A stretch of DNA of 64,000 nucleotides, taken from Verrucomicrobiales bacterium (GTDB lineage Bacteria > Verrucomicrobiota > Verrucomicrobiia > Verrucomicrobiales > DEV007). The notes beneath the pieces are model-generated. The model had not been told where the DNA came from. It did not search any database and saw only the letters and a program-made list of their open reading frames with translations. The stretch lies in the NCBI GenBank assembly GCA_016795385.1, contig JAEUHI010000022.1, forward strand, positions 1-64,000. The letters run 5' to 3'. Position numbers and translations under genes: made by a program. How positions within the stretch are numbered: position 1 is the first letter of the stretch; each line of letters opens with the position of its first letter. Shown one piece after another: positions 1 to 7,187 of the stretch.

Positions 1-105
1 ATCGCCTGCTCCAACTCTTCGATGGAGCAATTCTCTACATTCGGAAGCTGGTGGGGGCGTGCGATCCATCACTATTGCAGACACAAACATCCGTACAAGT
101 CATAA
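1..105 (+). CDS. C-terminal fragment of an unidentified protein, cut by the window edge
   Basis: Frame 1 is open from the first base to a TAA at 103-105 (35 codons) and ends in a Trp/His/Lys-rich stretch with WWGRAIHHY near the end. It could be the tail of a gene starting left of the window, perhaps a mobile-element protein, but I do not recognise it. The region is clearly less GC-rich than the rest. The following ~97 bases hold no gene, only two copies of ATTCGGGTTT about 33 bases apart. Confidence 0.25.
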   Translation: MACSNSSMEQFSTFGSWWGRAIHHYCRHKHPYKS

Positions 106-202
106 TTCGGGTTTCGGCAGAAAATTTTGGCAAAGGGTCTATTCGGGTTTCTGGGCATAGGCGCAAGCAGAGCCACTTATCCCCTGACCGCCCCAAGTCG
201 AA

Positions 203-637
203 ATGAATTTCCTACTCCACGCGCTAATCCACAATCAAACCGCGCTCTCCGTCAGGGCTGAGTGCTCGACGTTCCGCGTTTCCTCGTGGAGCGGGCTCCA
301 TGACCGATCGGACCGGCGCCCCGGGAGCAACGCGGGAAGCGCGAATTGCGGCCGGTTTGGAGAGAAGTTCGAGCGAAGCGAGCAAGAATCCAAACCCAAA
401 GAAGAATCCGATTTGCGAACGGACTTTTGGCAGACAGTCTACGCCAAATATCAGCAACGGATCGCCGACCATCTCGCGAAACACCGGGAGGGGGCGACGT
501 GGCGCGAGCTGCGCGATGCCCTGGATCTGCCCTATGAGCGGCCCTGTCCGGAATGGACGCGCCGGCTCGAAAAGGAGATCGGCCTGGTGCGCCGCAAGGA
601 CGGAGGCCGTGCCCTGATCTGGGCGCTGGAACGCTGA
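203..637 (+). CDS. Hypothetical protein with C-terminal winged-helix-like domain
   Basis: The function is unknown. The last ~70 of 144 residues look like real protein: an amphipathic helix (FWQTVYAKYQQRIADHLAKH) and a compact helical/wing pattern ending GGRALIWALER, reminiscent of small winged-helix domains. The first ~70 residues are low in structure and may be wrongly included, because no convincing ribosome site precedes the ATG at 203. A true start further downstream, or a frameshift from the frame opening at 300, is possible. The gene stands alone, and the 287 bases after it (638-924) show no convincing gene. Confidence 0.5.
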   Translation: MNFLLHALIHNQTALSVRAECSTFRVSSWSGLHDRSDRRPGSNAGSANCGRFGEKFERSEQESKPKEESDLRTDFWQTVYAKYQQRIADHLAKHREGATWRELRDALDLPYERPCPEWTRRLEKEIGLVRRKDGGRALIWALER

Positions 638-924
638 GTGGCGGAGGTAGCGGAGCAGGCGCCGACGGCGGCCCGAGCCGCACCTTTTCCGCGAAACGGG
701 GCCGGGAACCCTTCGCGAAGTGCAAGACGGGACGTGCAGATTCCCCGGAGAATGGCACGCCGAGGGGTGCGGGGGAGGGATTGCCAACGGATTCAATCCT
801 TTGTCTTTCAACGGGTTGAGATCTTGGCAGGCGGAATGGTGCGGGGATTGCGCAGGGGCTCCTCTGGGATGTGACCTGGCTGATGTGGATCGCGGCCCCG
901 TTGAAAACCACCCCCCAACCCTCC

Positions 925-2637
925 ATGAGAAAACTCCTCCTCCCCTCCTCATCTCTCCTCCATCGGAGTGGCCTCGCGGCCACTCTCTCTCTGCTCCTCA
1001 CGAGCGCGGGGCTGCTCCAGGCCCAGGATAACATCGTCGCCCTGGGCCGCGTGAGCGCCGCGGGCGCTCTCGTCAACGGCGCCAGCAGCGTCGGCGCGAC
1101 GATCACGCCGGTGCGGAACGCCGCGGGCGATTACACGGTGACGCTGACGGCGGCCGGCGCCTTCTCGGGCACGGACGCGAACGACTTCGCGATCCAGGCG
1201 GCGATCGCCTCATCGGTATCGGGCGACGATACGATCAAGGCGGACATCAGCGCGGTGACGGCGAACACGGTGACCATCGAAGTGCAGATCGATGATGTGG
1301 AAAACAATCCGAGCGGACATCTCGCGGCGGACGCGGATTTCTTTTTCACGGTCTTCCGCATCCCGGCGACGGCGGTGGCGGATGCGACGACGCCCTACCT
1401 CCTCGCCTCAGGCAAGGTGGATGTGCTGGGCAGCGTGGTCGCCTCGCTGGGCCGGCACGGGATCACGGCGAGCGCGGTGCTGAACGCGGTCGGCGAGATC
1501 GAAGTGACGCTGACGAATCCGGGCGGCTTTGTCGGTGATGCGGTGAACGACTACGTGCTGGCCCTGACGCTGGAAGGCTCGGGTGCGGCGGGCTACGCGA
1601 TCCGCGGCGACGTGACGAACGTGGTGGACGACCACACCGTCGTCCTGACGATCCGCACGGACGATGTGCAGGCGATCGTGGATGCGGCGGACGGGGTGGC
1701 GGCGACGCGGCCTTTCTTCTTCACCGTCTTTCGGACGACGGCGATGCCGGTGGGCACGTCGGATACCTCGGCGCTGATCGCCAGCGTGCGGGTGGATGCG
1801 GCGGGGAATCTGCTCTCGACCGGCTCCGCCTTCGACGGCGGCACGATCACCTCGGCACGCCTCGCCACGGGCGACTACCGGGTGACGATCCAATCGACGG
1901 GCGCTTTCGCAGGACGTGTCGCGGCGGACATCGTGGCCCATGCGACGCTGAACCAGAGCAATTCGGAGGACGACGGGATCATGACGGAAGTGGTGATCGC
2001 CAGCGCGAACACGCTGCACATCGATGTGGCGGTGACGGATGTGGAGGCGAGCGGCGAGGTGGAAGGCCTTGCCACGGACGCGGGCTTCTACCTGACGATC
2101 CTCGACACGGTGCTCGAGTACCAGCCGGATCTCCGCATCGGACACGGTCCGGCGATCACTCAGATGAAGGGCGACGGTCTCTACAACGAAACGGGCCGCG
2201 GCCAAGGCATCCTCCTGAAACTGGAAAAGCTGAAGTGGTCGCGCTATCACTTCGCCCTCGAGAACGATGGCAACGCGGTGGATGACATCCGCGTGACGGA
2301 GCTGCGCGGCGGCAACAAGGTGCGGACGAAGTATTTCCGCCTCTCGGGCGGCCGCCGGAATGTGACGAACCAGATCGGCCGCTCTTCGCTGCTGGAGACG
2401 GATGTGGATCCCGGCCAGGTGATCCGCTACCAGGGCTGGGTGAAGTACGGATCGCCGAAGATCCGCCCCCGCCAGAGCTTCCGCATCCTCGCCCGCTCGG
2501 TGTCGGATCCGACGAAGGTGGACGCGGTGCGCGTCACCGTGAGGAGCCTGCCTTTCCGCCCGGGCGGTGGTCGTGGCGGCCAGAGCTGGCAGCCCGCGAA
2601 GGGCAACCAAGGCGGCGGCCGCGGCGGCCAAGGCTGA
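925..2637 (+). CDS. Secreted three-repeat beta-rich protein with Arg/Gly-rich tail
   Basis: This is a 570-residue exported protein of unknown function. I start it at the ATG at 925, not the upstream in-frame ATG at 871, because it begins a clear signal peptide (MRKLLL then a hydrophobic core ending LLQAQ). Three imperfect repeats of ~112 residues (about 39-150, 160-272 and 284-395) each run from a G/S-V-x-V/A-G start through T/S-x-E/T-V-T-L strands to an FFFTVFR- or FYLTIL-type end, consistent with a tandem beta-sandwich array. A different beta-rich domain (~399-550, opening PDLRIGHGP) follows, then a tail of GGRGGQ and GGGRGGQG. Alternating strands and acidic D/N residues suggest a surface or matrix protein, which is inference. 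The next gene encodes another secreted repeat protein 55 bases downstream. Confidence 0.75.
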   Translation: MRKLLLPSSSLLHRSGLAATLSLLLTSAGLLQAQDNIVALGRVSAAGALVNGASSVGATITPVRNAAGDYTVTLTAAGAFSGTDANDFAIQAAIASSVSGDDTIKADISAVTANTVTIEVQIDDVENNPSGHLAADADFFFTVFRIPATAVADATTPYLLASGKVDVLGSVVASLGRHGITASAVLNAVGEIEVTLTNPGGFVGDAVNDYVLALTLEGSGAAGYAIRGDVTNVVDDHTVVLTIRTDDVQAIVDAADGVAATRPFFFTVFRTTAMPVGTSDTSALIASVRVDAAGNLLSTGSAFDGGTITSARLATGDYRVTIQSTGAFAGRVAADIVAHATLNQSNSEDDGIMTEVVIASANTLHIDVAVTDVEASGEVEGLATDAGFYLTILDTVLEYQPDLRIGHGPAITQMKGDGLYNETGRGQGILLKLEKLKWSRYHFALENDGNAVDDIRVTELRGGNKVRTKYFRLSGGRRNVTNQIGRSSLLETDVDPGQVIRYQGWVKYGSPKIRPRQSFRILARSVSDPTKVDAVRVTVRSLPFRPGGGRGGQSWQPAKGNQGGGRGGQG

Positions 2638-2680
2638 ACCGAATCTCCCCCCATAAAACCAGAAGCAACTGAAACCCAAT

Positions 2681-2689
2681 CCTGACAAA
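2681..2689 (+). repeat. CCTGACAAA motif copy 1, abutting a start codon
   Basis: The motif reads TCCTGACAAACCC and ends four bases before the ATG at 2693. It therefore occupies the place where a ribosome-binding site would normally lie. No purine-rich Shine-Dalgarno is visible between it and the start. Confidence 0.7.
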
Positions 2690-2692
2690 CCC

Positions 2693-3253
2693 ATGAACAT
2701 GAAAACCACACCCCGTATCCTCGTCGCGACCCTGACCTTGCTGAGCCTCGGCCTCGCCCTCCCGTCGATCCAAGCCCAGGACGCCCCTGACAAGGTGAAG
2801 ATCAAGGAGGGCGACGGCGAATCGAAGATCAAGATCAAGAACAACAAGGTGAAGGTCAAAGGCAAGGCGGCCCGCGACCTGCTGAAGCCGGAGGTGACCT
2901 CGGCCTGGGTGCAAGGCTACACGGTGCCGGATGAGTACCGCGAGTACTTCACGGAGGTGCCGGTGGCGGAGCGCGACAGCGTGGTGGTGCGCTACCGCGC
3001 GGGCCGCGCCTACTACATCAACCAGGACGATTGGTCGATCGTGCGGGTGGTGGATGTGGATCCTTCGGTGGAGGTCTCGTCGGAAGACTCGGTCTACGTG
3101 ACGGGCTACGTCATCCCCGAGGCGCGGCGCACGCAGTTCGTCGAGGTGCCGGCCCCTGACTCGGGCGTGACGGTGCGCTACTACAACAACACGGCCTATT
3201 ACATGGATCCCTCCTACCGGATCGTGCGCACGGTGCCCCTGGCGGTGCGATGA
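2693..3253 (+). CDS. Secreted protein with two ~48-residue repeats (DUF1236-like pattern)
   Basis: This is a 186-residue exported protein of unknown function. A signal peptide (residues 1-28, ending PSIQAQ) is followed by a lysine-rich linker of alternating K-I-K/K-V-K strands (34-60). Two homologous units follow, at ~73-120 and ~136-181. Each reads V-x-G-Y-x-[VI]-P-[DE], then F-x-E-V-P, V-x-V-R-Y and YY-[IM], and ends in [WY]-x-IVR. The pattern resembles DUF1236-type periplasmic repeats, but I am not certain of the family. It follows the larger secreted repeat protein, probably in one transcript closed by the terminator at 3325-3362, so the two may act together at the cell surface. Confidence 0.75.
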   Translation: MNMKTTPRILVATLTLLSLGLALPSIQAQDAPDKVKIKEGDGESKIKIKNNKVKVKGKAARDLLKPEVTSAWVQGYTVPDEYREYFTEVPVAERDSVVVRYRAGRAYYINQDDWSIVRVVDVDPSVEVSSEDSVYVTGYVIPEARRTQFVEVPAPDSGVTVRYYNNTAYYMDPSYRIVRTVPLAVR

Positions 3254-3324
3254 ATGGCGACGCGGCGAACGGCGGGCCGGGCGTTCCGGCATCGATCCCA
3301 CGGCCCCGCCGGATCGCCCTCACC

Positions 3325-3362
3325 CCCTCCCCCGCGGCCTCCTCCGCGGGGGAGGGATTTTT
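3325..3362 (+). terminator. Strong Rho-independent terminator
   Basis: There is a perfect 13-bp GC-rich stem (CCCTCCCCCGCGG at 3325-3337 with its complement at 3344-3356), a six-base loop, and then A plus five T. It lies 72 bases after the stop of the two-repeat secreted protein. Confidence 0.9.
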
Positions 3363-3468
3363 GCATCCGCCACCAAGGCGTCGGTGCGGATGGTATTAAT
3401 GTTAGTCAAAAATAAATGAAGGGCATCCCCTCCTTGCCAAAAATGGAGGAACCGATAAGATCGCGCGC

Positions 3469-4980
3469 ATGGAACCCGGCGAGCCCCCCACCCTCTCTCT
3501 CATCACCACCGGGATCAATGGTCTCGACAACGTCCTCGAAGGGGGATTCACGCCGCACCGGCTCTATCTGATCTCGGGCAATCCGGGATCGGGCAAGACG
3601 ACGCTGGCTCTGAGCCTGCTGATCGCGGGCGCCGCCCAGGGTCAGCGCTGCCTCTACGTGACGCTCTCGGAATCGAGGGAGGAGGTGCGGCATGTGGCGC
3701 GCTCGCACGGATGGGATCTGGATGCCTGGGCGAATTTCGAAATCTGCGAGGTGGTGGCCTCGGAAGGCATCCTCGACCAGGAGGCGCAGTTCACGATGTT
3801 CCACCCGGCGGAGGTGGAGCTGACGGAGACGACCAAGTCCGTGCTGGTGGAGGTGGAGCGGGTGAAGCCGACGCTGGTGGTCTTCGACTCGCTCTCGGAG
3901 CTGCGTCTGCTGGCGCAGGGATCGCTGCGATACCGCCGCCAGATCCTCGCCTTGAAACAATACTTCACGGGGCGGAAGGCGACCGTCTTCCTCCTCGACG
4001 ACGGCACCTCGGAGCCGACCGACATGCACCTGCAGAGTATCGCCCACGGGGTGATCCATCTGGAGCAGCTCGCCCCGGAGTACGGGGCGGAGCGACGCCG
4101 GATGCGGGTGATCAAGATGCGCGGCCGCAGCTATCGGGGCGGCTATCACGACTTCATCATCCAGACGGGCGGGCTGCAGGTCTTTCCCCGGCTGGTCGCA
4201 TCGGAGCATCACGAGGAATACGCGGAGGAGGATGTCTCGAGCGGCCTGGAGCGGCTCGATCTGCTGCTGGGCGGCGGGCTGCGGCGCGGCACGAACACGC
4301 TGGTGCTGGGCCCGGCGGGCACGGGCAAATCGACGCTTGCAACGCAATTCGTGCATGCGGCGACGGAGCGCGGGGAGCATGCGGCGATCTTCACCTTCGA
4401 GGAAGGTCTCGACACGCTGCTCGCGCGCGCGGAAGCACTCGGCATCGGTCTGGACGACAGCATCGCGAGTGGCCGGGCGGCGATCCAGCTCATCAATCCG
4501 GCGGAGCTCTCGCCTGGGGAATTCGCGCACCGGGTGCGGAAGGCGGTGGAGGTGGATGGGGCGAAGGTGGTGGTGATCGACAGTCTCAACGGCTACCTCA
4601 ATGCGATGCCGGAGGAGCGTTTCCTCATCGTCCAGCTCCATGAACTGCTCTCGTATCTCGGCCAGCAGGGTGTGGTGACGATCCTGGTGATGGCGCAGCA
4701 CGGACTGCTCGGCAGCCAGATGATGACACCGGTGGACGCGAGCTATCTCGCCGACACGGTGATCCTGCTGCGCTTTTTCGAGACCCATGGCGAGGTGCGG
4801 CAGGCGATTTCGGTAGTGAAAAAGCGCAGCGGTCCCCACGAACGGACGATCCGCGATCTCTCCACGATCGAGGGCCGCCTCACCCTGGGCGAACCGCTCC
4901 GCGGATACCACGGGATCTTGAACGGGACCCCTTGGGAAAGTGACGTGCCTCCGCAGACGGTGACATCGGCGACCCAATGA
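3469..4980 (+). CDS. KaiC-like tandem RecA-superfamily ATPase
   Basis: A 503-residue cytoplasmic ATPase with the double-domain KaiC/RAD55-like layout. Walker A motifs are GNPGSGKTT (37-45) and GPAGTGKST (281-289). Each has a matching Walker B (LVVFDS near 136-141, VVVIDS in the second half) and the GINGLD/GLERLD entry motifs typical of KaiC domains. Its stop overlaps the next gene's start (ATGA at 4977-4980), a hybrid histidine kinase, so the two are probably co-translated and work as one module. This arrangement is widespread outside cyanobacteria, where no clock role has been shown. No KaiA or KaiB is present, so I call it a signalling ATPase of unknown output. Confidence 0.9.
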   Translation: MEPGEPPTLSLITTGINGLDNVLEGGFTPHRLYLISGNPGSGKTTLALSLLIAGAAQGQRCLYVTLSESREEVRHVARSHGWDLDAWANFEICEVVASEGILDQEAQFTMFHPAEVELTETTKSVLVEVERVKPTLVVFDSLSELRLLAQGSLRYRRQILALKQYFTGRKATVFLLDDGTSEPTDMHLQSIAHGVIHLEQLAPEYGAERRRMRVIKMRGRSYRGGYHDFIIQTGGLQVFPRLVASEHHEEYAEEDVSSGLERLDLLLGGGLRRGTNTLVLGPAGTGKSTLATQFVHAATERGEHAAIFTFEEGLDTLLARAEALGIGLDDSIASGRAAIQLINPAELSPGEFAHRVRKAVEVDGAKVVVIDSLNGYLNAMPEERFLIVQLHELLSYLGQQGVVTILVMAQHGLLGSQMMTPVDASYLADTVILLRFFETHGEVRQAISVVKKRSGPHERTIRDLSTIEGRLTLGEPLRGYHGILNGTPWESDVPPQTVTSATQ

Positions 4981-6530
4981 AGGTGGAAGATCGCGAAAGG
5001 AGGGTGGTATTTCTCGCCCCGACGCTGCGGGATTCGAACCTGACGGCGAGCCTTTTCGAGAAAGCCGGGATCCCGCTGACGATGTGCGCGGACCTGCGGG
5101 TGCTCTGCGAGGAGGTCGCGCACGGGACGGGTGCGATCCTGCTCGCGGAAGAGGCTCTCCACCGGCCGGATTTCCATCTGCTGGTGGAGGCGCTGAAGCT
5201 GCAGCCCCCGTGGTCGGACCTCTCGATCCTGATCCTGACGCGCGGAGGGCAGGATTCCTTCGCGGCGGCGAAGGCGATGGAAACGATGGGCAACGTGACG
5301 CTGATCGAACGTCCCGTGCGGATCCCCACCTTGGTGAGCGCGGTGCAGGCGGCGGTGCGTTCGCGGATGCGGCAGTATCAGATCCGCCAGCACCTGGAGG
5401 ATCGTGAAACGACGGAGGCGCGGCTGCGCGATAACGACCGCCGCAAGGATGAATTCCTCGCCATGCTCGCGCACGAGCTGCGCAATCCGCTCTCGGCGAT
5501 CGCGAACTGTGTGCAACTGGTGCGCGATCCGGTCTCGGACGAAGTCCACCACTGGGCGACGGAGGTGATGGCGGCGCAGGTGGGGCATCTCTCGCGCATG
5601 ATCGATGATCTGCTCGACGTCTCGCGGATCACCCGGGGAAAGATCACGCTGAAACGCCAGCGCATCGATCTGGCCGAGGTCCTCGCTTCGGCCGTGGCGA
5701 CCGCGCGTCCGCTGATGGAGGAGCGGCACCACGATCTCATCCTGCGCTTCGCGGAGGGCGCTTTCCCGAGCTATTCGGACGCGACGAGGCTGGAGCAGAT
5801 CTTCGTGAACCTGCTGAACAACGCCGCCAAATTCACCGAGCCCGGCGGCACGATCCTCTTCTCCTCGGAGGTGCGCGACGGGCGCTTCGTGGTCTCGATC
5901 CGGGACACGGGTATCGGCATGCCGGAGAATCTCCTCGACGATGCCTTCGAGCTCTTCGTGCAAGGCGACCGTGGCATCGCGCGATCGGAAGGTGGGCTGG
6001 GGATCGGCCTCACCCTCGTGCGCTCGCTGGTGGCGATGCACGGAGGCACGATCTCGGCGCACAGCGACGGACCCGGTCTCGGGAGCGAATTCGTCGTCTC
6101 CCTCCCCCTTTCCCGCCCCGGAGCCACGGGGCCGATCACACCCATGATACCCACGCCCGCCCTCTCGACGGAAACGCTCCGCATCCTCGTCGTCGACGAC
6201 AACGTCGACGCGGCCCTCTCTCTCGGCGAGCTGCTGCAGCTCTACGGCCACGAGGTGCGGGTCACGCACGATGGAACTTCGGCGTTGGTCTGCAGCCGGG
6301 CGATGCGTCCGGATGTGATCCTCCTCGATATCGGGCTTCCCGGAATGGATGGCTACGAGGTGGCGGCGGCGTTGCGCGGGGAGGGATTCCACGACACGCT
6401 GCTGATCGCGGTCTCGGGCTATGGGGAGGAGGCGAAATCCCGGGAAGGCGGATTCGACCACCACCTCGTGAAGCCGGTGGATGTGACGAGGCTGAAATCC
6501 CTCATCGCGGGCCAGGCGGCGCGACGCTGA
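4977..6530 (+). CDS. Hybrid sensor histidine kinase/response regulator
   Basis: A 517-residue soluble kinase. Residues ~8-125 look like a degenerate receiver domain without a clear phospho-acceptor Asp. A HisKA dimerisation domain follows with the phospho-accepting His166 (AHELRNPL), then a HATPase_c domain (N box NLLNNAAKF, G1 DTGIGMP, G2 GGLGIGL) and a C-terminal receiver with Asp451 (ILLDIGLPGMDG) and its acidic pair VVDDN. No transmembrane segment or DNA-binding domain is present, so signal input probably comes through the overlapping upstream KaiC-like ATPase and output goes to another phosphorelay protein. The gene converges with the minus-strand kinase locus. Confidence 0.93.
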   Translation: MKVEDRERRVVFLAPTLRDSNLTASLFEKAGIPLTMCADLRVLCEEVAHGTGAILLAEEALHRPDFHLLVEALKLQPPWSDLSILILTRGGQDSFAAAKAMETMGNVTLIERPVRIPTLVSAVQAAVRSRMRQYQIRQHLEDRETTEARLRDNDRRKDEFLAMLAHELRNPLSAIANCVQLVRDPVSDEVHHWATEVMAAQVGHLSRMIDDLLDVSRITRGKITLKRQRIDLAEVLASAVATARPLMEERHHDLILRFAEGAFPSYSDATRLEQIFVNLLNNAAKFTEPGGTILFSSEVRDGRFVVSIRDTGIGMPENLLDDAFELFVQGDRGIARSEGGLGIGLTLVRSLVAMHGGTISAHSDGPGLGSEFVVSLPLSRPGATGPITPMIPTPALSTETLRILVVDDNVDAALSLGELLQLYGHEVRVTHDGTSALVCSRAMRPDVILLDIGLPGMDGYEVAAALRGEGFHDTLLIAVSGYGEEAKSREGGFDHHLVKPVDVTRLKSLIAGQAARR

Positions 6531-6536
6531 GGTGGG

Positions 6537-6545
6537 TTTGTCAGG
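6537..6545 (-). repeat. CCTGACAAA motif copy 2, between convergent genes
   Basis: On the minus strand it reads TCCTGACAAACCCACC, the full extended consensus. It sits 6 bases after the stop of the plus-strand kinase and ~31 bases beyond the stop of the minus-strand kinase remnant. A weak hairpin (GATGCC 6545-6550 with GGCATC 6560-6565) overlaps it. Confidence 0.7.
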
Positions 6546-6576
6546 ATGCCGGCGGAAAGGGCATCAGCGACACCGT

Positions 6577-7174
6577 TCAGGCGGCATCGGCGGGAAACCA
6601 GAGGCTGCGGCTGAATGATCCGTCGTCCCCGGTGACGGCCCCGTACTGTCCACCGCAGCGGGTGACGATCTCCCCCAGCAGGGGCCAGGCATGGACGGGG
6701 CCGGGCTCTTTGGCGCCCGCACCGGCGACGCGGCGCACTTCAAAAAGAACGCCGTCATCGGAACGGACGGCGACGGCCTCGAGGAATTCGCCCCGGGCAC
6801 AGGAGAGCACCTCGCAGAGAAGATCGGCGACGAGGCCGGCATCGACGTGGAGGATGACATCATCGACCGAGCGAGAGCCGCTTGCTGCGCGACTGCCAGA
6901 GATTGAACAGATCGACCGCGGGCACACGCTCGGCGGCAGGCTCGGCGAAGCGATTGAGGAGGAATCTCACCGCGTAATCGATCGCGGCCCCCTGAGCCCT
7001 GAGGCGGCGGAGGCATTCCTGCGTTTTGGCATCGCCATGCAGGATCTCGAGGAGGGAGGTCTCGATCTCGAAGCCGTTCAGGCCGTTGCGCACATCGTGG
7101 GCATGGCGGCGGACGAGTGCGACGGTGTCGACAGAGCCGGATTCATCGGTGGAGGGGGTGCGTTCTGTCATCAT
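6577..7174 (-). pseudogene. Frameshifted histidine-kinase-like gene
   Basis: Two minus-strand frames together spell one kinase-like protein. The first (from ATG 7174 or 7171 to a TGA at 6860) gives a HisKA-like dimerisation segment with HDVRNGLNGFEIE and ends LFNLWQSRSKR. The second carries straight on from about 6880 to the stop at 6577 with VDAGLVADLLCEVLSCARG and a HATPase-like end. The frames join within CTCTCGCTCGGTCGATGA by a +1 shift, with no homopolymer that would favour programmed slippage. It starts 14 bases after the membrane kinase stop, so it was probably in its operon. Alternatives are a sequencing error or a separate short gene from a GTG at 6927. The acceptor His would be in AHDVRN. 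Confidence 0.65.
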
Positions 7175-7187
7175 CGGAGGAGGACCA

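Noticed and set aside
6170..6220. GTCGTCGACGAC-like palindromic run in the hybrid kinase
   Set aside because: It encodes the V-V-D-D acidic motif of the receiver domain and is explained by codon use.
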